Shown here: positions 23,907-31,562 of the stretch, in pieces
How the letters are laid out: every line of letters starts with the position of its first letter
How positions within the stretch are numbered: the stretch's first letter is position 1
Assembly (NCBI RefSeq): GCF_003148495.1
Contig: NZ_QGGH01000004.1
Coordinates: forward strand, 310,001-374,000
DNA length: 64,000 bases
Origin: Mesorhizobium loti
GTDB lineage: Bacteria > Pseudomonadota > Alphaproteobacteria > Rhizobiales > Rhizobiaceae
Reading direction: 5' to 3'
The notes under the pieces: generated by a model
What the model was told of the DNA's origin: nothing
What the model saw: the letters and a program-made list of their open reading frames with translations, nothing else
Databases searched by the model: none
Program-made: the position numbers and the translations under genes

Positions 23907-24673
23907 GTTTCGCCTCCTGAGATGGAAATCGCCTGTCCGGTGATCGATTGGGCGGCGTCGCCACACAGCCACAGCACGGCTGCGGCAACCTCTTGCGGCT
24001 GGATGAATCGGCCTTGCGGATTGGTCGAGGCAAGGCTCGACCGTGCCTGCTCGACCGAGCGGCCGGTCTTCTCGATGATGCGCTGGATGGACTCTTCCAG
24101 CATTTCGGTTTCGACAAAGCCCGGGCATACGGCGTTGACGGTGACGCCCGATTTGACCGTTTCGGCGGCAAGAGCCCGCATCAGGCCAACGACGCCATGC
24201 TTGGCGGCGACGTAAGGCGCGACATAGGCGTAGCCTTTCAGCCCTGCCGTCGAAGCGATGAAGACGATCCGCCCCGTCTTGCGAACGGCCATGCCGGCCA
24301 ACGCCGGCTTAACCGTCAGGAAAGCTCCGGTCAAATTGACGTCGAGTATCCGCTGCCAGTCGGCAAGGGTGGTCTTGTGCGCCGGCGTGCTGCCGGCCAT
24401 GCCGGCATTGGCGACGACGATGTCGAATGGCCCGCGCGCGGCTTGCGCCCTCTCGTAAAGCGATGCCATCGCCGCCTCATCGGTGACGTCCGCGGCGATG
24501 CCGAAAATGCCTTTGCTTTCGCCGGCCACCTTGGCGAGCTCCGCTTCCCGGCGGCCGCAGATGGTCACGTCGATGCCGGCACCGGCCAGCGCCAGCGCGA
24601 TGGCCCGGCCGACGCCGGAGCCGCCACCGGTGACCAGCGCATGCTTGCCGGGAATCGTCGTGGCGGCCGTCAT
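23900..24673 (-). CDS. SDR-family 3-hydroxyacyl-CoA-type dehydrogenase
   Basis: A 257-residue classical SDR. TGGGSGVGR binds the cofactor, VANAGM replaces NNAG, catalytic Ser lies in FIASTAGLKG, and the Tyr/Lys pair in YVAAKHG. CPGFVETEMLEESI is the usual post-catalytic loop. ATG 24673 overlaps the stop of the upstream fusion enzyme (ATGA). In relatives of this operon the SDR oxidises a 3-hydroxyacyl-CoA or alicyclic hydroxy-CoA, which fits a place after hydration in the ring-degradation pathway. Confidence 0.9.
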   Translation of the reverse strand: MTAATTIPGKHALVTGGGSGVGRAIALALAGAGIDVTICGRREAELAKVAGESKGIFGIAADVTDEAAMASLYERAQAARGPFDIVVANAGMAGSTPAHKTTLADWQRILDVNLTGAFLTVKPALAGMAVRKTGRIVFIASTAGLKGYAYVAPYVAAKHGVVGLMRALAAETVKSGVTVNAVCPGFVETEMLEESIQRIIEKTGRSVEQARSSLASTNPQGRFIQPQEVAAAVLWLCGDAAQSITGQAISISGGETW

Positions 24674-26964
24674 ACTTTCAGCCCCGCCGCGGCGTCGCGC
24701 TCGGCCAGCCGGTAGAGCTGGTCGCGTCCGGGCAGATAGGGATCCGGCCATTTGACACCACGGTCGCCGAGCGTCACCGCCGCATGCAGCGTCCAGTAGG
24801 GGTCGGCGAGATGCGGCCGTGCCAGCGCCACCAGATCGGCGCGGCCGGCCATCAGGATCGAATTGACATGGTCCGGCTCGTAGATGTTGCCGACCGCCAT
24901 CGTCGCCATGCCGACCTCGTTGCGGATGCGATCGGAAAACGGCGTCTGGAACATGCGGCCATAGACCGGCTTTGCCAATGCCGAGGTCTGGCCGGCCGAG
25001 ACGTCGCAGATATCGACACCTGCCTCGTGCAGCAGCCGTGCGATCTCGACCGCATCGGCCGGCGTTACACCTTCGATGCCGACCCAGTCATTGGCCGAAA
25101 TGCGCATCGAGATCGGCTTCTCCGCCGGCCAGGCGGCGCGCACCGCACGGAAGATTTCCAGGGGATAGCGCATGCGGTTTTCCAGCGAACCGCCATAGGC
25201 ATCGGTGCGCCGGTTGGTGACCGGCGTGATGAAGGACGACAGCAGATAGCCGTGCGCGGCGTGGATCTCGAGCATGTCGAAGCCGCAACGATCTGCCATC
25301 TCGGCCGAAGCCACGAATTCGTCGCGCACCTTGTCCATGTCGGTACGGTTCATCGCCTTCGGCACCTGATTCTGCGTCGACCACGCGACGGCCGAGGCTG
25401 CCATGACCGGCCAGTTGCCTGAGACCAACGGCACGTCGGTGCCCTCCCAGCCGAGCCGGGTCGAACCCTTGGCGCCGGAATGGCCGATCTGGGCGCAGAT
25501 CTTCGCCTCCGTCTCGGTGTGGACGAAGTCGACCAGCCGCTTCCACGCCACCGCATGTTCGGGCGCATAGAAGCCGGGGCAGCCAGGCGTGATCCGCCCT
25601 TCGGGGCTGACGCAGGTCATCTCGATATAGAGGAGCCCGGCGCCCCCCTTGGCGCGCTCGGCATAATGGGTGAAATGCCAGTCGGTCGGGCAGCCGTCGA
25701 CGGCCTTGTACTGCGCCATCGGCGAGACGACGACGCGGTTCTGCAGCCTCATGTCGCGCAGCTTGAATGGCGCGAACATCGGCGCGCGGCGCAGGCTGTT
25801 GCCGCCGGCGCCCGCCTGGCGCTGGAACCATTCTTCCGCCCCGCCCAGCCATTCGGCGTCGCGCAATCGCAAATTCTCGTGGCTGATGCGCTGCGAGCGG
25901 GTCAAAAGCGAATAGTTGAACTGCACCGGATCGAGGCCGAGGTAGCGCTCGACCTCCTCGAACCATTCGAGCGAATTGCGCGCCGCCGATTGCAGCTTCA
26001 GCACCTCGGTGCGGCGGGCATCCTCATATCTACGGAATGCGGCGTCGAGGTCGGGTTCGGACTCAACATACTCGGCCAGCGCCACCGCACTTTCCAGCGC
26101 CAGCTTGGTGCCGGAGCCGATCGAGAAATGCGCCGATGCCGCCGCATCGCCCATCAGCGCAAGGTTCTTGTAGGACCAGCGCTCGCACAGCACGCGCGGG
26201 AAATTGATCCAGGCCGAGCCACGGATGTGGTTGGCATTGGTCATCAGCGCGTGGCCGCCGAGATGTTTTTCGAAGATACGCTCGCAGACGGCGATCGATT
26301 CCTGCTGCGACATCGCGCCGAAGCCGAAAGCAGCCCAGGTCTGTTCGCTGCACTCGACGATGAACGTCGCGGTGTCGCTGTCGAACTGGTAGGCGTGCGC
26401 CCACACCCAGCCATGCTCGGTCTTCTCGAAGATGAAGGTGAAGGCGTCGTCGAACTTCTGGTTGGTGCCTAGCCAGACGAACTTGCATTTGCGGGTGTCG
26501 ATGTCGGGCTTGAAGACGTCGACGAAAGTGTTGCGCGCCCTGGAGTTCAGGCCGTCGGCGGCGACGACCAGATCGTGCGTCTCCATATAGGGTTTGGGAT
26601 CGGCGATGTCGGTCTCGAACATCAGCTTGACGCCGAGTTCTCGCGCGCGGCGCTGCAGCAGGACCAGCAGCCGCTTGCGGCCGATGCCGCAGAAACCGTG
26701 TCCTGATGAGACCGTGCGCACGCCGTCATGGATGACGGCGATGTCGTCCCAGTAGGCAAAGTGCTTCTTGATCCAGACGGCACTGACCGGATCGTTTTTC
26801 GACAGATTGTCGAGCGTCTCGGCCGACAGCACGACGCCCCAGCCGAACGTGTCATCGGCGCGGTTGCGCTCGAACACCGTCACATCGTGCGCGGCGTCCC
26901 TGAGTTTCATCGAAATGGCAAAGTAGAGGCCGGCTGGTCCGCCGCCGAGAACCGCAACCTTCAT
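24670..26964 (-). CDS. 2-aminobenzoyl-CoA monooxygenase/reductase-type fusion (annotated elsewhere as salicylyl-CoA 5-hydroxylase/oxidoreductase)
   Basis: 764 residues with two flavin domains. Residues 1 to about 385 form an FAD monooxygenase: VLGGGPAGLYFAIS (GxGxxG), then FERNRADDTFGWGVVLS, and ALMGDAAASAHFSIGSGTKLAL with the FAD-contacting Asp. Residues about 392-760 form an old-yellow-enzyme FMN reductase: MFAPFKLRDMRLQNRVVVSPM, EIHAAHGYLLSSFITPVTNRR. The same order is found in 2-aminobenzoyl-CoA monooxygenase/reductase of aerobic anthranilate breakdown, which hydroxylates and reduces the ring of the CoA ester. The salicylyl-CoA reading is the alternative. It heads a tightly overlapping operon; a palindrome lies 54 bases upstream. 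Confidence 0.88.
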   Translation of the reverse strand: MKVAVLGGGPAGLYFAISMKLRDAAHDVTVFERNRADDTFGWGVVLSAETLDNLSKNDPVSAVWIKKHFAYWDDIAVIHDGVRTVSSGHGFCGIGRKRLLVLLQRRARELGVKLMFETDIADPKPYMETHDLVVAADGLNSRARNTFVDVFKPDIDTRKCKFVWLGTNQKFDDAFTFIFEKTEHGWVWAHAYQFDSDTATFIVECSEQTWAAFGFGAMSQQESIAVCERIFEKHLGGHALMTNANHIRGSAWINFPRVLCERWSYKNLALMGDAAASAHFSIGSGTKLALESAVALAEYVESEPDLDAAFRRYEDARRTEVLKLQSAARNSLEWFEEVERYLGLDPVQFNYSLLTRSQRISHENLRLRDAEWLGGAEEWFQRQAGAGGNSLRRAPMFAPFKLRDMRLQNRVVVSPMAQYKAVDGCPTDWHFTHYAERAKGGAGLLYIEMTCVSPEGRITPGCPGFYAPEHAVAWKRLVDFVHTETEAKICAQIGHSGAKGSTRLGWEGTDVPLVSGNWPVMAASAVAWSTQNQVPKAMNRTDMDKVRDEFVASAEMADRCGFDMLEIHAAHGYLLSSFITPVTNRRTDAYGGSLENRMRYPLEIFRAVRAAWPAEKPISMRISANDWVGIEGVTPADAVEIARLLHEAGVDICDVSAGQTSALAKPVYGRMFQTPFSDRIRNEVGMATMAVGNIYEPDHVNSILMAGRADLVALARPHLADPYWTLHAAVTLGDRGVKWPDPYLPGRDQLYRLAERDAAAGLKV

Positions 26965-27017
26965 GTCTGCGATCTCCTCTTCGCTTGCTGGTTTCGAGTA
27001 TCGCGCCGGAGGTGAAT

Positions 27018-27035
27018 TATTTCAAGCTTAAAGTT
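27018..27035. promoter_or_regulatory. Imperfect palindrome TATTTCAAGCTTAAAGTT, putative shared operator (site 3)
   Basis: Core TTTCAAG-CTTAAAG, two mismatches from a perfect dyad, 54 bases upstream of the fusion monooxygenase start. Same centre (AGCT) and spacing as the sites at 18955, 19846 and 34799. Confidence 0.6.
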
Positions 27036-27105
27036 TCATATCGAAATGATTCAGCGTCGCACCTCTGTGGCGTGCTTGCGGAACATTCGCAAGCACGCTT
27101 TTTCA

Positions 27106-27705
27106 TCACTTTTCCGGGTTCTTCGGGCTCCATAAAACGGTTTCGGCGCCCTTCTCGTAGGCCATTCCCGTGGGATAGCTGATCGCTTCCAATTGCAGCC
27201 CCCAGGGCGCCTGGAAGTAGAGGATGGTCTGGCCGGCGGCAGGCCCCTCCTTGACCGGCAGCGGCCCCATCCGCGTCTTGACGCCCTTGGCGTCGAGATA
27301 GGCCTTGGCGGCGGCGACATCGTCGACATAGAAGGCGATGTGGAAGCCGCCAATGTCGCTGTTCTTCGGCGTCAGGTCCTTCTGGTCGGGCGCGGTGTAT
27401 TTGAACAGCTCGATGTTCGATCCATAGCCGCAGCGCACCATGGTGATCTCTTCGATCACCGCCTTCGGATCGACACCGAGCACATCCTGCATGAAGGTCC
27501 CCTTGTCGTCGGCGAACGGTCCGAACGACATCGCCTTCTTGCAGCCGACCACCTCGGTGAAGAAGTCGACCGCCTGCTTCATGTCGGGAACCGTGATGCC
27601 GGTGTGATCGTGTCCGCGCATGCCGGGGATCGAGCTGGCGGTGGCGATGCCGGCGCTGCCAAGGACAGCGGCGGCGAGCGTTGCGTTTCGAAGTATCCTC
27701 TTCAT
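27106..27705 (-). CDS. Exported VOC-family (glyoxalase-fold) protein
   Basis: A 199-residue vicinal-oxygen-chelate protein with a Sec signal peptide (MKRILRNATLAAAVLGSAGIATA), so it should act in the periplasm, unusual for this family. Paired VOC modules supply the metal ligands: His in GHDHTGITVPD, Glu in NIELFKY, His in GGFHIAFYVDD and Glu in LQLEAISYP, the two-His/two-Glu pattern of glyoxalase I. It may be an isomerase, lyase or dioxygenase. GGAGGA precedes the ATG. It follows the ABC ATPase gene by 80 bases on the same strand, so it is probably the last gene of the transporter operon. Confidence 0.87.
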   Translation of the reverse strand: MKRILRNATLAAAVLGSAGIATASSIPGMRGHDHTGITVPDMKQAVDFFTEVVGCKKAMSFGPFADDKGTFMQDVLGVDPKAVIEEITMVRCGYGSNIELFKYTAPDQKDLTPKNSDIGGFHIAFYVDDVAAAKAYLDAKGVKTRMGPLPVKEGPAAGQTILYFQAPWGLQLEAISYPTGMAYEKGAETVLWSPKNPEK

Positions 27706-27785
27706 GTCAGTCCTCCTCCATTGGCGGGACTTGGGTCATTTGCCGATCGCACGACCGAAGCCCGCTTTTCGGCGTGCGTGTGTAT

Positions 27786-28622
27786 TCATGTCGGGGCCTT
27801 GATGGCGGCAGGGATGTCCAGCCAGCCCGCATCGATCTCGGGCAGCGGAATGGCTGCGATCAGATCGCGCGTGTAGGCTTGCCGTGGATTGTCGAACAAG
27901 GCATCGGTGGCGCTCGCCTCGACGATCACGCCTTCGCGCATGACGATGACTTGGCGGCACAGCCGCCGAATGACCGACAGATCGTGGCTGATGAAGGCGA
28001 CGGTCAGGCCCATCTCCGCCGCCAGCTTTTCCAGCAAGGTCAGGATCTGCGCCTGTGTCGACACGTCGAGGCCGGAGACGATCTCGTCGGCCAGCACGAA
28101 TTTCGGCGACAGCGCCAGCGCCCGCGCTATACCGACGCGCTGGCGCTGGCCGCCCGACAGTTCGTGGCGGTAGCGGCTGGCGAAGCTTTGCGGCAGGCCG
28201 ACACGCTGCAAGGCCTCGGCGACGCGGCTCTTCAGATTGTCGCCAAGGCCATTCTGCTTGAGCGGCGCGGCGATGATGCTGGCGATGGTGCGGCGCGGGT
28301 TGAGCGACGACATCGGATCCTGGAAGATCATCTGCAAATTGCGCCGCAGCGGCCGCAGCTCTGCTTCAGGCAGATGCGTGATGTCGCGGCCATCGAAGCT
28401 GATGCTGCCGGCGCTGGGCTCCAAGAGGCGCACCAGAGCGCGGCCAAGGGTCGACTTGCCCGATCCGGATTCGCCGACGATGCCGGTCACCGAGCCCCTG
28501 GGCAGGTCGAAATCCAGACCTTTCAGGATTTCGGCCAACGGCGCGCGACCGATCAGCGGTTTGCGCGTCATGTCGGGCAGCGCGACCTTCAGCCTACGCA
28601 CGGAAAACAGCGGCTCAGCCAT
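27786..28622 (-). CDS. Peptide-type ABC transporter ATP-binding protein (DppF-like)
   Basis: A 278-residue ATPase: Walker A GESGSGKST near residue 50, Q-loop FQDPMSSLNPRRTI, signature LSGGQRQRVGIARALALSPKF, Walker B VLADEIVSGLD (Ile replaces the usual Pro after DE) and switch FISHDLSVI. ATG 28622 overlaps the preceding ATPase gene by 8 bases. It is part of a five-gene importer of the family 5 type embedded in the aromatic cluster. Confidence 0.92.
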   Translation of the reverse strand: MAEPLFSVRRLKVALPDMTRKPLIGRAPLAEILKGLDFDLPRGSVTGIVGESGSGKSTLGRALVRLLEPSAGSISFDGRDITHLPEAELRPLRRNLQMIFQDPMSSLNPRRTIASIIAAPLKQNGLGDNLKSRVAEALQRVGLPQSFASRYRHELSGGQRQRVGIARALALSPKFVLADEIVSGLDVSTQAQILTLLEKLAAEMGLTVAFISHDLSVIRRLCRQVIVMREGVIVEASATDALFDNPRQAYTRDLIAAIPLPEIDAGWLDIPAAIKAPT

Positions 28623-29496
28623 GGGGTCGCCTCCAGGCCTGGTCGGCGGCAGCGATCTCTGAAGCAAGTCCGGCTAGCACCGCCTCGTCCACCGGCTTCA
28701 GCGAGGCGAAGGGCTCGGTGTAACGCGGCGTGGCCGCCATCAGCGCTCGCGTGTAGGGGTGCTGCGGCGCGGCGAAGAGGGCAGCCGTCTCGGCCTCCTC
28801 CACCACCTTGCCGGCATAGAGCACCGAGACCTTCTGACTGATCTTGGCGACGACCCCGAGATCATGGGTGACGAAAAGGATCGCCGTGCCGTGCTCGCGC
28901 TGCAACTGCACGATCAGCCGCAGGATCTGCTTCTGCACGGTGACGTCGAGCGCCGTCGTCGGTTCGTCGGCAACGATCAGCCGGGGCTCGGCGGCGAAAG
29001 CGGCGGCGATCAGCACGCGCTGGCGCATGCCGCCGGAAAGCTCGTGCGGATAGCTTTTCAGCACGCGGTCGGGGTCGCGGATCTGCACCTCGTCGAGCAA
29101 CTGGCGAATGCGGGTATCGGCCCTCTCGCCGCTCCAGCCGAGGATGCGCACCAGCCGGTCGGTCATCTGCGAGCCGATGCGGCGCGACGGGTTGAGCGCG
29201 GTCAGCGGATCCTGCGGGATCAGTGCCGTGCGCGCGCCGATCAGCGTGCGCCGTGCCTTGGGCTGAAGCTTGCCGAGGTCTTCGCCTTCAAGCCGAATGT
29301 CGCCCTCGACAACGCGCACGCTCGACGGCAGGACCCCTAGCACCGCCTTGCCGATCATCGTCTTGCCGGCGCCGCTCTCGCCGACCAGCGCGCGGACCTC
29401 GCCGGGCTGAACGGCAAGCGACACCGAGCGCAGCACGCGCTGGCCGTTCGGCAGCACGGCGCTTAGATCGCTGATGTCCAGACAGATGGCGCTCAT
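28615..29496 (-). CDS. Peptide-type ABC transporter ATP-binding protein (DppD-like)
   Basis: A 293-residue partner ATPase. Walker A GESGAGKTM, Q-loop IPQDPLTALNPSRRIGSQM, signature LSGGMRQRVLIAAAFA, Walker B LIVADEPTTALD and switch FVTHDLGVV are all present. ATG 29496 overlaps the permease stop (ATGA); the longer frame to 30156 is within the permease gene. The C-terminal oligopeptide-transporter segment (PHPYTRALMAATPR) is intact. Confidence 0.92.
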   Translation of the reverse strand: MSAICLDISDLSAVLPNGQRVLRSVSLAVQPGEVRALVGESGAGKTMIGKAVLGVLPSSVRVVEGDIRLEGEDLGKLQPKARRTLIGARTALIPQDPLTALNPSRRIGSQMTDRLVRILGWSGERADTRIRQLLDEVQIRDPDRVLKSYPHELSGGMRQRVLIAAAFAAEPRLIVADEPTTALDVTVQKQILRLIVQLQREHGTAILFVTHDLGVVAKISQKVSVLYAGKVVEEAETAALFAAPQHPYTRALMAATPRYTEPFASLKPVDEAVLAGLASEIAAADQAWRRPHG

Positions 29497-30341
29497 CGCA
29501 GCACCGGATCGAAGCGCGTCTTCAGCGCCTCGCCGAACTGGCTGAACGACAGCACGGTGAGGATCAACGTGATCAGCGGAAACACCAGCACCCACCAGGC
29601 CTGATGGATCGACAGCCGGCCCTCGGCGATGATGCCGCCCCAGGTCGGATCGTCGGTCGAGATCGACAGATTGACGAAGGAGAGGATCGCCTCGACGATG
29701 ACGGCGATGCCCATTTCCAGCGACAGCAGCGCGACGATCGACGGCACGACATTGGGCAGCACTTCGCGCAGCATGATGCCGATGCGGCCATAGCCGGCGA
29801 TGCGGGCATTCTCGACATAGTCCATGCGCGACTGACCCATGGTCTCGGCGCGGATCACCCGGCAAAAGCGCGTCCAGTCGATGATGGCGATGGCGAGGAT
29901 GACCGAACTGAGGCCAGTGCCGAGCACCGCCACCAGCAGGATGGCGAACAGCACCGGCGGAAACGCCATCCAGACATCGACGACGCGCGAGATGATGCGG
30001 TCGGTCCAGCCGCCGAAATAACCTGCGATCAGGCCTAGCGTCGAGCCGACCAGGCAGGCGGTGATGGCTGCGGCGAAAGCGACGATGAAAGCGATACGGC
30101 CGCCGAAGATCAACCGGGAGAGCAGGTCGCGGCCGAGGCTGTCGGTGCCAAGCCAATAGCCGGGTTCGGCTCCATCAATCCAGAACGGCGGCAGCCGCTC
30201 AAGCATCAGATCCTGCGCCAGCGGATCCTGAGGTGCAACCAGCGGCGCGAAGATCGCGGCCAGAAGCGCCAGCAGCAGCCAGCCGCCGGCAAGCCACAAG
30301 CGCGGCGACACACCTCGCCTTTGAGCGCGACCCTCATCCAC
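29493..30341 (-). CDS. Peptide-type ABC transporter permease (DppC-like)
   Basis: A 282-residue inner-membrane permease. WLAGGWLLLALLAAIFAPLV is the first membrane segment, WLGTDSLGRDLLSRLIFGGR the conserved loop and YVENARIAGYGRIGIMLREV the EAA motif. The start is taken as GTG 30341, giving an 8-base overlap with the partner permease. A reading frame reaching 30368 would place the start deeper inside that gene. Confidence 0.9.
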   Translation of the reverse strand: MDEGRAQRRGVSPRLWLAGGWLLLALLAAIFAPLVAPQDPLAQDLMLERLPPFWIDGAEPGYWLGTDSLGRDLLSRLIFGGRIAFIVAFAAAITACLVGSTLGLIAGYFGGWTDRIISRVVDVWMAFPPVLFAILLVAVLGTGLSSVILAIAIIDWTRFCRVIRAETMGQSRMDYVENARIAGYGRIGIMLREVLPNVVPSIVALLSLEMGIAVIVEAILSFVNLSISTDDPTWGGIIAEGRLSIHQAWWVLVFPLITLILTVLSFSQFGEALKTRFDPVLR

Positions 30342-31341
30342 GGCGCAGCCTCGGATTGAGCAGCGCATACATCATGTCGACGGTGAGGTTGATCAGCACG
30401 AACAGCAGCGCGAAGACCAGCACGATGCCTTGAATCAAAGGCAAGTCGCGGTTGATGACGGCATCGATCGCCATATTGCCGAGGCCCTCATAGGAAAACA
30501 GCCGTTCGACGATGACGGTGCCGCCAATGAGAAAGGTGAACTGAACGCCGACCAGCGTCAGCGTCGGCAGGGCGGCGTTCTTCAGCGCCTCGCGCAGGAT
30601 GACCTGCGTTTCCGAAAACCCCTTGACCCGCGCCAGCACGACATAGTCGAGGTCGAGCACTTCCTTCAGCGACTGTTTCAGCAGCTGTGAGATGATTGCG
30701 GCGAGCGGCAGCGCCAGCGCCACCGCCGGCATCAGCATGTGCTTCAGCAGATCCCAGGTGAGGTCGAGGCGCAGGCGCAACAGGCTTTCGAACAGATAGA
30801 ACTGGGTGACGAAAGGCAGGTCGAGTTGCGGCGACACCCGGCCGGAAATGTCGAAGATCGGCACCAGCACGCCGAACAGAAGGATCAGCACCAGGCCCCA
30901 CAGGAAATCGGGAATGGAAAGCGCCGCGCCGCTGGCGATGTCGATGCCGGCCTCGACCGCCGTGCCGCGTTCGCGCGCGCCGATCACCGCCGTCGTACCC
31001 CCAATCGTCACCGCCATCACAAGCGCGACGATGGCGAGTTCCAGTGTCGCTGGCAGCCGGTTGAAGACAAGGCCGAGTACGTCTTGCCTGAGCGAGATCG
31101 AGGTTCCGAAATCGCCCCTGACGACGCCGGACAGCCAGATGAAGAATTGCTGCACGATGGTCTTGTCGAGCCCGTAAAGCGCCCGCAGCCGGGCGATGTC
31201 GGCATCCGTCGCGCCGGGCGGCAGCATCATGGCGATCGGATCGCCGGGCGCGACACGGATCACGACAAAGACGACGACGGCCACGCCGAACAGCGTGATC
31301 AGCATCGTCAGCAGACGGATCAGGAATCTTTGCAGGAGCAT
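30334..31341 (-). CDS. Peptide-type ABC transporter permease (DppB-like)
   Basis: A 335-residue permease: MLLQRFLIRLLTMLITLFGV first helix, RVAPGDPIAMMLPPG, the large loop with GDFGTSISLRQDVLGLVFNR and the EAA motif YVVLARVKGFSETQVILREALKNA. A 221-base gap with a large inverted repeat separates it from the binding-protein gene upstream, while the downstream permease gene overlaps it. All other parts of a complete importer are adjacent. Confidence 0.93.
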   Translation of the reverse strand: MLLQRFLIRLLTMLITLFGVAVVVFVVIRVAPGDPIAMMLPPGATDADIARLRALYGLDKTIVQQFFIWLSGVVRGDFGTSISLRQDVLGLVFNRLPATLELAIVALVMAVTIGGTTAVIGARERGTAVEAGIDIASGAALSIPDFLWGLVLILLFGVLVPIFDISGRVSPQLDLPFVTQFYLFESLLRLRLDLTWDLLKHMLMPAVALALPLAAIISQLLKQSLKEVLDLDYVVLARVKGFSETQVILREALKNAALPTLTLVGVQFTFLIGGTVIVERLFSYEGLGNMAIDAVINRDLPLIQGIVLVFALLFVLINLTVDMMYALLNPRLRRG

Positions 31342-31383
31342 TCTGGCGTAGGCCTAATGCGTTTCAGTGACTGATGGAACGAA

Positions 31384-31503
31384 CCCCCTCATCCGGCCGC
31401 TTCGCGGCCACCTTCTCCCCGAGGGGAGAAGAGGTCGCAGACGGCTGAGCCGGTCTCTTCTCCCCAGCGGGGAGAAGGTGGCCCGAAGGGCCGGATGAGG
31501 GGG
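31384..31503. repeat. Two inverted copies of an intergenic palindromic repeat
   Basis: A 120-base inverted structure. The outer arms CCCCCTCATCCGGCC (31384-31398) and its complement (31489-31503) are perfect, as are inner arms GGCCACCTTCTCCCC (31406-31420) and its complement (31469-31483); small hairpins CTCCCCGAGGGGAG and CTCCCCAGCGGGGAG lie inside. I recognise the unit as a common intergenic repeat of mesorhizobia. Placed between binding-protein and permease genes, the transcript would form a large hairpin that could limit read-through. Confidence 0.85.
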
Positions 31504-31562
31504 CCTGCGCAAGTTGGGAAAAGACACGCCGTCTTTGCGACAGCGCGCCTTTCTCGATTGTC

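Noticed and set aside
24670..26964. Possible salicylate degradation instead of anthranilate
   Set aside because: The fusion enzyme name allows salicylyl-CoA, but no salicylate-CoA ligase or gentisate genes are present, while RidA and an isatin hydrolase-like gene point to amino-aromatics. Kept as an alternative in the feature text.
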